Shown: piece by piece, positions 36,335 to 49,800 of the stretch
Layout: every line of letters starts with the position of its first letter
Numbering within the stretch: position 1 is the stretch's first letter
Program-made: the position numbers and the translations under genes
Notes under the pieces: generated by a model
Databases searched by the model: none
The model's input: the letters and a program-made list of their open reading frames with translations, nothing else
Told to the model about the DNA's origin: nothing
Source of the DNA: Salminus brasiliensis
Taxonomy: Eukaryota > Chordata > Actinopteri > Characiformes > Bryconidae
Length of the DNA: 64,000 bases
NCBI RefSeq assembly: GCF_030463535.1
Contig: NC_132891.1
Location: 8,918,449-8,982,448 of the forward strand
Direction: 5' to 3'

Positions 36335-39300
36335 CTGGTAGTGGACACACAAACAGTTGGGCAACTTAGTACAGTGATGTAAGGGGAGGTAACACATAAT
36401 ACATAATATATAACACATAATAACCAAAAACAGCATCAGTAGAGATGGAACTGGTCTGAAATGGACAGATATCAGAAAATGCTGCATATCAGATCTGAAT
36501 GGTGGAAAAAGAGAGCAAATCCTCTAAAAAAGGATCCTGAAGTAGTGTACACTCACACTGTGGGTGAGATGTGGTTAGCTGTATGTTTCTTCCTGTGGGA
36601 TAGTGGAGCGTTTGAGTAGTTTGAGCATGACAGCCTAAATGATGGCCTTTAGGTCAGTGGTTCCCAACCCTGGTCCTGGAGGAGCCTTTGTCAAACACAT
36701 TTAGTGGTTTTCTGCTCTCAACACACCAATTAGCTGATTAGGTGGATCAGGTGTGTTTGGAGCAGAGTAAACACTAAAAGGTGCAGAGGGCAAGAGTGGT
36801 CCTTCAGGACCTGGCTTGCTGTAGATGCTCATCTTAAGTGACGTACCTCATTTAAAAAGCCCAGGTTTTGGCTGATAAACAAAATTTCAGTACTGGACAA
36901 GGGAAAGCAGAATTGTGATATCTGTAAAGAGCTTGATATTTGGTTGGGGTTTGTGGAAGGGCTATTTAAGAAGGAACAGAAAAATGCTAATAGGCATGGC
37001 TGGTAATAATACATTACTAAAATATGAGCAAAATCAAAAAAACAAACCTCCTCAAATGTTCCTCCCATTTTTAAGTCATTACATTCCCTAGTGGCTAAGA
37101 CTTCTTTCTCTCTATCATACGATTCCACCATTGCTGGGAGGGTGAAGCTAGCATGTACTTCCTCTGTTTTTTGAACTGGTGCTAATGTAACACCATTAGA
37201 CAGCCCAACACACTTGGAGGAGAACACTAACTGGCAGTTCTTTCCTGCTCTAGTGGGAAAAGCATTATGCGGAGTAACTGGGGAGAAGGGGAACCATCCT
37301 ACCCACCCAGAGAGAGCAAGACCAACAATGCTTTCTGGGACTTCGGGCCACAGATGGCCGTAGCTTCACTGAGGATCTCATTAGTGATCGTCCAATGATC
37401 GGCCCTACTGTTTTGTAATGATGTTTACAGGGTGTATAATTGGTCTAAATTGGGCTCAAGGTGCACATAGAGTTTAGCATTTTGTATTGTGGTGTAGCTG
37501 ATCACAAAAATGTAAGAATGTTGTCATACTGTCCACCCCTACATCGATACTAAAAAAGGATTTCAATCAAGGAGAAAAAGCCAAAAAAAGAAAATAAAAA
37601 ACAAAAAAGATTATTTCTGCCTGCCTGCCTGAAGCAAGTATGAAATGAACAATCTCCTATAAAGCTTAGAGCATCCCTGCTGTGGCACTAAAACTGCAAC
37701 ATGGGAAGCAAAGAAACACAAACTGCACAGTTCTTGCTACGATTAGACACTTTTCAAGGATATTACTGTCATGAGGGAACAAAGAGGCACTTGGAGAAAA
37801 AAGCCTAAATGAACTATAAGCACACTCCAGGGCTGCAAGGATTATGAGCCTTACGAACAACAAAGCACATTATAAATAAACCAACCGTGTACCCTAGATG
37901 CATGAAGAACTGGGACAATTCCAGTATATGAGGGTTGCAGGACACACTAAGAAAGGCATAAACCATCATAACTGTAACATCATTAGCCTATCTGTTGCGG
38001 CACATGTCCTTACACAGCATTTACTGTTATGCTCAGTTTATCTTTATCCCTTAAAACGTCTACCTAGTACTCCACTACTTTTCTCTCAGCAGCAGGTGAA
38101 GATGACCCTGACAGCACACTAGGAGGAGGACAGATGTTCTCATAGTCCACAACAACATGCTGCTAGGCCTCAAGGAGTGCTGAGATGTGGAAGTCAGACT
38201 TCTTTAATGATTCCAGTGCCTTTATAGAAGTTACTTGCCGTCCACAGGAATCCATAGGCTCAACAAATCCCCCACAATCTCGCTCCTAACAACATGACGT
38301 TTGCAATAGCATTTAGTCAAGTCAATACTGCTGTGCATCTATTCTGAGGGGTCCATCCACCAGAACGATGGAAACGAATGCACCAACAGAGCAAAGAGCT
38401 GCATGGGTCATTCTGCTGTAGCAGATATGGGATGAGGTTATATCCACAATGTGAAATATACGGTTGTATGTGAAGGTTTGGGCACCGTTTGGCCAAATGA
38501 CTCATTTTGCCTTTAACTTAAAAAGTAGTTAATACAGCCTCTCTAGCTACTCACACAGAAAACACAGTCTTTTCTGCCAATCCTAATGCACAGTTACTCT
38601 GTCCTTCAAACATCGATCAATAAGGCCTGTGCAAAAGGTACATCAAAACCCACATATTACTGCCAAGAACCTGCAGGAAGGTTTAGCTAAGTCAACAGCA
38701 GTGGTGCTTCATTCCTCTTTGCAGCACTGCTTGCAGAAACATCATCTTCATGGAAGAGTTATAAGAAGAAAACCTGAACTGAAATACTGAAGCATGCTGA
38801 AGAACATCGAGAAGCCTGATGAGTTTAGAAAGTGCTGTGAACTGAGGAGGTCAAAATCGAACTATTGGAGAAAAAACAAGTAGGAAATGAATTTAATGAA
38901 AAGAAAACCTTGCCAACTGTGAAGCATAGGCAGTTGTGTTGCTGCCAGTGACACTGACAATGTTGCATAGGTGGAGGCATGAACGGATTCTACAAAATAC
39001 CACCGATCTTGAATGCACAAGTCAAATCACTGGTCGAAAGGTTAAAGCTGAGGAGAGGATGGCTTCTAAAATAGGATAATGATTCGAAGTATACTGCTCA
39101 GAAGTCACCATGGACTACCTCAAGAGACAGAGCAGCTGAGCATTAGGATTTGCTGACAATATTGTGTTTTATGCTTGATTAACTACAGAGGTTGTGTTCA
39201 CCACTTCTCACAAAAAAACCCCAACAAAATAAGCAATTTTATTAAAAAGACACAAAGGTTCTGAGGGAAACACGAAAAAAAAAATCCGTTCTGCCTTACG

Positions 39301-42300
39301 AGGAGCTCTGTGATTAAAGACAACAAATTTCACTTGTGATTTTAGTCAGGTATCAGGCTAGACTTGCAGAGCGGAGTGCTAATCAATTCAAATCCTACAT
39401 TAGTGATTCTGTCTCAGCTCGAAAAACTAACTCTGTCTGAGAGGTAAACAGGATTGAAAATTCCAGCTGTTCCAAGATGGATATGGATGAACAAATACAA
39501 TTTCATCAAAACAGTAAATAATCAGCACAAACACTCCACACCCCTCGAGTTTGCTGGCCTTGTTCCAGGCCAGGTAGATTGCTGAAGGTTAAGGGGGTGG
39601 GGGGGTGGGTGTTTGTTATGGAAGATGGGTTCTTATGTGCTGTGGTGGAAATCTCCCAGGACCTAATCGAAGCTGCTTGCTGAAACGGATTTGCCCTTGT
39701 CAGCAGCTCAATAAGGCAGCTGCACTCTCAGCCAAGTCGAAAACAGCAGATCCTGTGACCCAAAACCCCTGCTCCTGTAACTGGAGCACATGTGCTGGCT
39801 AAGATATGACCTGAATTTTCACCAGCGCTCAGCGATTTATCAAAACTTACTGAACATCATCACAAAACCTTACATTTCCCAAAGAGTAACTCTGTAAAAG
39901 GTGTATTCCTAGTGATTTGGTCCATCCCAGCATGCTTTTCTGTGCATTTGATTAAATGCTATGAAATACATGACAGGTTCTAAAAGTCGTAGACACCTGC
40001 TCATGCAATGTTCCTCCTGAAATCAAGAGTATTAACAGAGTTTGTTCCCTCTTACCCTTACACTAGATGTTGGAACACTGCTGTATGAATCTGACTGCAT
40101 TCAGCCCACATAAGCATTAATGAGGGAGGGTACTGATGCTGGATGATCAGTTCTGCATCACAAATTACACTCCAGCTCAAGTACTGGATGGAGCTCCATC
40201 ACTCCAGAGAATGGGGTGCCAATGCTCCACATTCCAAATGTGAGGCATTATACCCTTCAAGTTGAAGCTTGGCACCGGGCAAGGTGGCCTTAGGCTCACA
40301 TAGGGCTGCTCCATAGCGTTCCACTGTACAGTGATTAATCCATAGAGTGCATACAAGCAGTGGACATTTTTGATTATACAGTGTATCTAAAATGCAGTCC
40401 ACATCAGGACAAGTATCAATCACTGCTAAGTAAACTCAGACAGACTTTAGACGCAAGTGATCTGTGCATGCCTCTCCAGCTTTGCAGCTAGACTGCTCAC
40501 ACACCTTTTAAGTGGAGCTTAAAAAAGTGCCTGTTTTTATTTCCCTGCACCTCTGCTATAAAAAGCTTTCACAGCTTCCCACAACACCCTCTGGTTTGAT
40601 GGATTTAATTATGTGCCGAGATAAAAGTAGGTCAGAGACTGCATTAAACACACAAGCACACCACCAGATCTCTCGTATGTGTGTGAGCACTTTAAGGTGG
40701 TGTTTTTTTCCCCTCAGAGCCTGTAATGGCACATTTGGTGCATGGCACAGAAGGTTATGATTGGGTCGCTCCATGGCCCACATCAGATGCAATCATTAGG
40801 ATGTTTCTATGCTGGGTTATAGTTGACCAAGGCTTAATAAAAGCAGTGAGACAGAGAGTGGAGAGTCCCTTTCATGTCTTCTCATTCTGCCTTTCATGAA
40901 TGCGATCCTTCCACCTCACACACGCTTCCCCTGTGAGGCAAGTGAGGGCACGAGTTATTGCTTTGACCTGTTCGCTTAGGTCCTTTCATCAGCTTTCTGT
41001 CAATATGAAACAGGGCAAAGATTTAACTTCATAAAGGGGGCCTTCTGCAGCACATAGGGGGTCTGTGTCTGGTGTTGTTTGAATATGAATTAAGCGATAA
41101 ATAGTTAAAGTTCTGCATTACCCACTGCAGGTGCAGCGACTACTCGGCTCAATCAAATAGTTTAAACAGTCAATTAGTTGGTGGCGTCCTTGCACTTGTT
41201 TCTTGAGCTAACTAGGAACGGTTCAGGATGCACATGAACTACAGATTAATCCACAAAGCCCAAACCATGAAAGTGTGGAATACAGTTTTACTCCCACTGT
41301 TAATTTTTACAGTTCTAATTCCCTCAATCTGGGCGCACAGCTGCAGTGAGAACATACAGACACGTGAATGGAGCATGTGGATAAAACTGCTAAAACCAGA
41401 AGGCAACACAGCCACACATCTGCAGCAACATCACACCAACATGCCACCACCATGTCAATGTCACTGCAGTGCTGAGAATGACCCACACGAAGTACGCAGA
41501 AAAACAGATGAACTACAGCATGAAATCACAGAACTACAAAGTGCTTGTATATGATCAGCGGAACTGATTCAATGGATAATGATAGGAGGTTGTGTTAATG
41601 TTATGGCTGACTGGAGAATATGGTCACTGTAGGGCTGGGCGATAAAAATACTATATCACAATATTGAATATTGAATAATATAAAACCTGCAGCTGTTTGT
41701 TAAGCACTAACAGTATCCTTGAAAATGCTTAGAAAACCATACCGTCATCACGATAGCAACATTTATCACGATATGAAAATATATTTTCATATTGCCCAGC
41801 TCTAGGTCACTGTTAAACAAACCTTCAAAATGGCTAATTTACAGAAAAACAAACAAAAAAACATCTTCCCTGTCAATGGAAGTCAATGTAAAAAGATTTT
41901 ACGCAAGTCATTTTAGAGCATTTCTATTGGTCCATTCATCATGAAATTTGGACACCAATGCAATTAGTAATTAGTAGCTAACCAAGTCACTGTTAAATAA
42001 ACACAGATACGCTCTGAAACATCTTGGGATTGGCTTATACAAACAATAGGCTTGAATAAACTGGAAACATGCCATTACATTTTGGAGAAATATAAGCAGA
42101 TGAAGTACTGACTGCATGCTAAAGAGACTTGAACATGGAGGAAAACTCAGGGAAAAGAGGACAGATACTTCAAGGACACTTCCTGTCCTCTGGGTATATG
42201 GGGAAAAGGAACCATTGGATGAAAGGATGGACATATGAGAAACCCACACAGACAGTGTGTCTATGAAATATTATCTGACCTTTCTGACCATGTGAAAAAT

Positions 42301-42532
42301 CTGCAGATGAACAATTTATCAGTAAATCACCTACAGCAAAACATCTGCAAGAGTAATGTCATGGCATTCAATTACATGCAATGACACACGTGTCTTACTA
42401 CCTGGAACATCTGGTCTATGCATTTTAATAGCTTATTGGGCTTGAGTCAATGCAAACCAAATGGCCTGGCGTTTGTAAGAAGCTATGCGAAGGAAGGGTT
42501 GCAGTAATTACTGTGCAGGCAGTACAGTTTTG

Positions 42533-42589
<57 letters not shown>

Positions 42590-43809
42590 AAAATCCAGAC
42601 ACAACTTCATATGTAATGACTTTGGATGCTGCATTGTAACCACGCTTAAGAAATGACATCAACAGCAAACCATCATATCATCACTGTGAACAAGACTAAT
42701 ATCAGTTACTGTGGCTACTGGATGTTGATCTTGTCTCATCTCTGTTGCATAACAGAGCTCATGCTTGCATAAGGCTCTGATCGCGGTACAGAGGGGTCAC
42801 AAACTGTGCCCCCTGACCAGCTGCGCACAAAACCATCTCAGTGCTGCTGAGGGGTGTGAGGGGTGGATAAAACAGGCGGTGTGTTTGGATTCGGCTCAGC
42901 GTGGCCGTGCCCCTCCCTGCAACGCACCAGCCAATGCTCTACAGACATCAGGGCCCTTCTGAGCAGTCGCCTAGCAACAGCTCCGAATCAGATTGCATCA
43001 CCACCCGGCAGGCTGCTCACCCCTGTGAACAAATAGCTGCTGCCTGCTCCATCTATCTGCTTTTTCACTCTATCGCTCATCCGGTATTGCCCAGCTTAAC
43101 CTCTATGCCCTCATCAAGCACTGCGTCCTAGAATAGAAAAGAAAAAAGATCTGACTTTGGTCAGATCAATACTTTTGGGATGTGGTGGGGTGGTTATCAT
43201 GCAACATCTTGACCTCCCTAACGTTCTTATCGCTGAATGCAATGAAGTCCTCACCTCAATGCTCCAAAATCTAATAGAAAGCCAAGGACAGTAATAAACA
43301 GGTGTCCCAATATTTTTGTCCTTTAGTATATGTATGTATATATGACATTTCTGCAAAAAATATATAAAAGTATGTTATTAAATTAAAAAATGTAACATAT
43401 TAAGGATATATATCAGTATTTCTTTTATTCTTCACATTTGGACACACCAATAAACCGAAAGTGTCTTCCTAGTCTTCCTTCCTGCATTTTACACCCAAAG
43501 GTAGAGTGCAGTGATCATGACTCGACAGGAATAGCAGGCAGAGTGTATTGCTATGGTTGCAGATAGAGGCTGGATGGAAACATGCTGTGGGGCTGAGCAA
43601 ACATAGCACAGCCAGAATTAGATGGCCATTTCAAGAAGCGAGAGAGAGAAGTCATAAATCATGGTCAGGAAGTGTGCTGAGCTGCACAATGACACACACG
43701 CGTGCGTGCCCGCTAACATTTAAAAAGGGTTAGAGCTGCCAAAATGACACATGACCAGAGCTCAGCTGTTCTACACCTCCACGAAGTGGACGGGACTCAG
43801 GAGCAGAGT

Positions 43810-43845
<36 letters not shown>

Positions 43846-46800
43846 TACACATACATCCATACATATATATACACACACACACACTCTAGAAGAGCAAATC
43901 ACTCAATGCACTGGGAAAAAAAAGGCAATGATGCTTTGCTTCTGTTTACTTTCCGGTAAAGTAATGGGGACTAAACAAACAAATGCCCGATTTTCCCTGG
44001 ATGCCACATGGAATAAATTCCGTCATTCATTTTCTGACAAAATTACATTCTGTTTTTGGTTTGTCAGTGTTTTATTACACCTTTTTCCAGTGACGGATTG
44101 GGAGGCGGCGGGGCACTGTTTACAATTGGCTTTTATCATCATGACTGAACAAATCCCTACAGTAGATGGAAATCGTCAGCAAACTTCTAAATGTTTTCTG
44201 CTACATGACACATGAATAACCTCTTAGGACAAAGCAACACTGTGGTGTTAAAATGCTGCTTTACTGAGGTTGTGTTTATCTGAATTTACTGAATGTTTTT
44301 TTACTATTTGGCAATCCCTTTAAACTATTTTTTGGATGCATTGACCATGCATTGCATGACACTGTGCATCAGGAGCTACATGCACCACTGAACATGAATA
44401 GGCGCTTAAGCTAATGACTCTCTCCAGCTCCTATAGGACCACCATGAGCCCATAAACATAAGAACTGGTCACACCAATTTTGTGGAAATATATGAGTTAC
44501 TTAAAGCAACATTATGTAGCATGTTTATCTTAATAGCAGCTTTAATCATGTTGCACTGGTTGCATGGTCCACTGACCATTGTTGTGACTTTTTGTAGCTC
44601 ACAGCTTGTCCAAAACAGCATGCCTACAGCATGCCTATTTGGGGTGGCTCAAAGCATTGAGCTGGAGAGTTACACCTCCAGACTGTAGGGGAAGCCAAGA
44701 GGTAAGTCGTACCATTTCTTACATAATGCTTCTTTAACGAGGTGTGTATATACTGTATTTAATTGTTATTTGCATTCTAACAAAAGATGCTCAAACATGA
44801 ACTTGGAAACTCATTTTACATTGACTTCCTTTAAAGTTTAAAGTTAATTTTTCATGTGTAGCATTTTGGAGATGCAAGCTTGTGTGACAAGGTTAAAGTT
44901 GATAATTTAGTTAATTTAATGTAGTTTATATTGTATACATCTCCAACATTGTGACTTTACAGGAGAAGGCAAAAATGCTGTTAACTTTAAATGTAAGTCA
45001 ATGTAAAATAAGAGTTTATTCTGAGACATTTAGAGCATTTCAATTGGTCTATTCATCCAGAATTATTTATACAGTATACAGAGCAGCTACGATGGAAAAT
45101 CTAAAAATGGACAAAAATGTTTTTCATTGGACAGCAAAAATTTAGATGCAATTTGTGATAGCTTACTATCAATTACTAAATTACTACTGGACAACCTGTA
45201 CAAGGGAGATCTTTACCATATTAACGTTCTGATAATTTGTCATACTTGCTGGTTTTCGAGAAACATGACTCACTTAGCTGTAAAAGGTCCTTAGCTGTGG
45301 AAAGTCCTAAAACCTCCCTTTGTGTCCAAGCAATGTTATGAAAAGGGGGAATTTAGGATTATCCTGTCTGCAAGGATTATGAAGGCCAGCAAAGCTAACA
45401 AAGGAGTGTTGACTTTGATGTGGTAGACGTCTAATGCAGTGGCAGAAAAGTGCCCAAATATGGGGCACAGACTCTTTGATTTCTCACAGTCCACAGTGCT
45501 GTGGGGGTTATATATTGACAACCACAGCCTATCAGACCAGTAGAGGGCTGCATATGAAAAGCATTGATTTCTACACTGGATGAAGCACTGTATACGTCAC
45601 AGCATTTAAATGGCTGTGCATGTGTGGTCATACGATGCTTTGGGCAGTTTTTGATGGTGTAATGACGTGGCATCCACACCATCCGCCCATAATTAACACT
45701 TCAGCTGCCTTCAGGCTCCCCTAATGAGGCCTGCTCCTGTCCTGCAGTCACATGACTCCATGGAGCCCCGTCCGCTGGGAGCCCCGCCTCTCTCCTCCTT
45801 ACCTCACCAGCCCCGTCTCCATGGAAACCCTCCACTGTACTCTCTGTTGTTCTGTCCCCAAAGCCCAGCGTGGGGCCTGCAGGTTCAGTCGAAGCCTCCT
45901 CGCTTGCTAACACTCAGTTAAAGGCTTTGTGCTCCTCTCTGAATGTGGCAGGGACACTTTTCTCCCGCTAGAGTCTCTAATCAATTCTCGCTTGAAAATA
46001 TTTGCACACAATATTTGTAAGCTCTTGTTTACTGGGAAACATTCTTGTACGTACAGCCAGTATTTAAAGAGCTATTCCACAATTCTGTCAATTTCTGCTA
46101 AATTAATAACACAAACTTACCATGAGAAACTGAGCCAGATTTGCTCACAGTGGTGGTGATAGAAACCAGAAGAGTTGATTTAATAAACTACATTAATGGC
46201 AGAAATGCCCATGATATTGTAAAGACATATTGGAACTTGTAGGTTTTCTAGTTATTTTCCATTTCTTCAGTTTTGTGTTCAGTTATATTACCATCTCCCC
46301 AGATTGTTCACGTGAAGATCAAATGTCCAGATATTTAAAAGATAAAACATTTTCATGGGATGTCCTAACTTTTTCACATGAATGTAATTCAGCTTCACAT
46401 CTGAAATACCTTCTACACAACTGAATTCTGAAAAATTGTTCTACTTTAAACACTTTACATCATGTTGAGACTCTTTAAGATTCTTCATATTTGCACATAT
46501 TTCATTTCAAAGGATGATTCCTCAAAGAAATCCTCTGCTGAGGTTCATTAAGCACTCAAATGTAGATCTTCTAAGGCATCACTTCTAAGAACAATTTCTG
46601 GCATGTAGATTTCAAAAGTTTATATTTATTATAAACAGTAAAAATGTGTACATATTCATGTAATTATAAAGTAGGTCTAAATAAGTGACCATCCACTTTA
46701 TCCCCGTTATCCAAGACCAAAGCCTGCGAGGAGCGTTCCACCAGCCCAGAACTTTCACATAGCTCAAAAGACTGCCTCCACCCACCATCCTCCCATCTGA

Positions 46801-49800
46801 ACCCTCTAACCAGTTTAATCCCAACAACTTCAAGGCTCCAGAGTCAATTAAAAATGCAATGCAAAAAATACATAATTCACATATATGCTAATTAGCCAAT
46901 TAAATGTGCTCCAATGCAAATTTGCTAACCCATATATTTGTAAACAGTCAAAACTGGCAGTTTTTAGAATGCTCTTTCAAGTCAATTGGAGGAATTGTTT
47001 TTCTGAAGCGGTCGGCGGCTTAGCCAGTAAACATTTGCCTAATTTCACACTTGCCGACATCTGAGGAGTCGAATTTGACAAATACAAAAGATGACAAAGC
47101 CGCAGAATGTCGAGACCCTAATTTTCCTCTCTCACACTCACAATAAAAATCTCTTTCACAACTGTTTGTTCACATGAGAGAACAATAGCTAACAGAGTCT
47201 GAAAGAGGCAGCCCCATCGGCCTGTCTCTGGAGCCTTGGCCCATTCTGTTCTACACATACAAACGACTCACTGTGCCAGCCGCAAATGAACTTCCAGTCT
47301 TTATGCGGCATTCATTAAGCGCAGAGACACTGCTTTCATTTTCCCAGAAAACAGCAGGGCACTGATATCTCTAAATACAAGTAACACTCGTACTTGTATT
47401 TAATTGCAGCTGTACTATTGAAAGGAGTCATGTAAAGTTAAAATACGCCAAAAGGGTTCAGTTTTTCTGTCTCACAAGAGCAGCACACACACATACACAC
47501 ATACACATACACTTACACAGTGCAGAACACTTTAATAATTTCTACTCCACAGTTCTGCCTATGTGAGCACTGCAATGGAGAGAAGCTCAGTTCTGGGCAG
47601 CGGCATGAACGACCTTCTCTCTCAAAAAAATAAAGGTGCTTGAAATGGTTCTTTGAGGGATGCCATGGAAGAACTACCTTCACTTGGCGTAAAAGGTTTT
47701 TCACACATCTCTATTACAAACAAGCTTCTATATCAAACCAAAAGAGGTTCTTCTATGGCATCACTCAAATAACCATTTGAAGCACCTTTGGTTTTAAGAG
47801 TGCAAGCAAATCCAAATGTAATGTAAATTACCAAGTCCAAGCCTAATGTTTCTAATCTTTACAGAACAACTTTATCATCACACACAGACAGCGAGGAGTC
47901 TCAGTGCTGACTGAATGCTCCCTCTGCAATCAACACATCACACTCACCTCAGCAGCCCTCCGCCATTTTAAGCACAGACGTTATTTAAAGCTCCACACGG
48001 GCAGGGATTTGTGGCAGCTTCTTTTACTGGCTTAGTGACTAATGCACGATGTGCAGCGCCACAAACAGGTCGCTGTAAACACCATTTCTGACCCTGTACT
48101 ACACTAGCCTTTCTGATTCGGGAATATGTAGGAGGCGCCTCTGAAGGTTTACCTAGCAGTGAATGACTGAGCTGGGTTTTGAAGGCTATGTATGTTCTTC
48201 AGTACAAGCAAAGCAGTTCAATGAAGATTCTTATCATTTCACAGAACACTTACTAAACAATCTATAAATCTATACTCACGAATGCAGGAAGTGCTTTGTG
48301 TGTAGCTTGTCTTTAATGGGCTGTTCATATTCTAAATTGAGGGTTTTATCTTTAGATATTAGTCTTGAGTTTGGTTTTCAGACATCATTTAAAGTTGGGT
48401 TGGGATGTCTAAAAACTAAGCAGGATATCAAATGATGCATACACTAAACATACTAGTAAACACACATACATATGGAGTACTCCTTTCCTGTGCTAAAATA
48501 ATGTCCTAACATAGCAGCTTTTGATGTGTCTGTTCTGTTTGCATGTCTTAAAATTACATTAATGTATAATATCGTACATTTCAGTATTTTTAAGAACATT
48601 TCCAGCATGAAAAGTGGCTATCATCAGCTTGTTTGGCAACAAAGACGTTGTATTTTATGGATATTATATTATAACTACACATTTTACATTATTTATAAAG
48701 TTTTGCATATATATATTTTTTAAATTAAATATTTGGCAACGGTTTTGCAGAGAAGTAATTTCACAATATGCCGGTAGACCTAGCACTACCCAAAAGTATT
48801 ATTAAGTTATTAAATGTATATATCATTTAGGAGTAAGCTGGGATATATGGTATTATTACTACATATACCATATCATATAAAATTATATCAGAAAAGAAAA
48901 TAATTGTGATGTTTTGACACGTACACAAAATGCACCAGTAAAACTATTTAAAAACCTGTCAAAATTCTCTCCTACACCAAATACAGTGCTTTTATATACA
49001 TTTACTGCAGTATGCTCAATTAGACAGGACTAATTACACTACAGTGTTTTTGAGCACTGACAATATCCATGCCAAAAAAATGAAAAAGCATACAGTTTCT
49101 GTCAGGCAAAAACCTTCTATATTTAATTAAATCCAATGCCTGTACATCACTTGCTGCAGTCCATTCAACAAACAGGATTAATTACACTCTTTGTAATAAA
49201 ATCTGCAGTTGGTCAGTACTTTTTGAGTATTGCTGAGATCAACAGCAATCTTGGAAAAAGCATATTGTTGCTGTGAAGCAACAACCTTGAATATTGTATT
49301 TAATTCAAATATATTTATATAGAGCTTTTCACAATACATGTCACAAAACAGCTTTACAGAGATCCGGGTCCAAGCCTCTCTTGAGCAAACCAAAGGTGAC
49401 AGTGGCAAGGAAAAACTCTCTCATATTAAGAGGAAAAAACCTTGAGATGAACCAAGACTCCAAGGAAACCTACCCTCTTCTGGTCGACACTGGATAGCCC
49501 AACAAGAATAACTATATAGAAAGAGTGAGATAAAGAGCTATGGCTGATGTTACAGCAAGCAATGAGTAATGAGAATGTGAGTGAGTGTAGGACACATTTG
49601 CAGTGTTAATGTGAAAGTCCACACAGATTAAATGGTCATATGCACAGCTATGCCGTCTCTAGAGTGGTGTGAATAAATCAATTTGAGACTATGGCAGTTG
49701 TCCTCTCTCGTGTCAGAATTTCCTGATGAATGGACCAATAGAAATGACGGATACAAAAGTGTTGCGCAATTTGTCAAGATACACCAATATAAAAGTTTCA

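Noticed and set aside
36829-37227. 132-codon minus-strand open frame near the last ctnnbip1 exon
   Set aside because: Part of it overlaps a SINE-like remnant. There is no recognisable domain, and the ctnnbip1 reading frame is complete without it.
43751-44215. 154-codon plus-strand open frame, the longest in the window
   Set aside because: It is carried through a TA/CA microsatellite (YIYIYI and HTHTHT runs), and the rest has no protein-like conservation signal.
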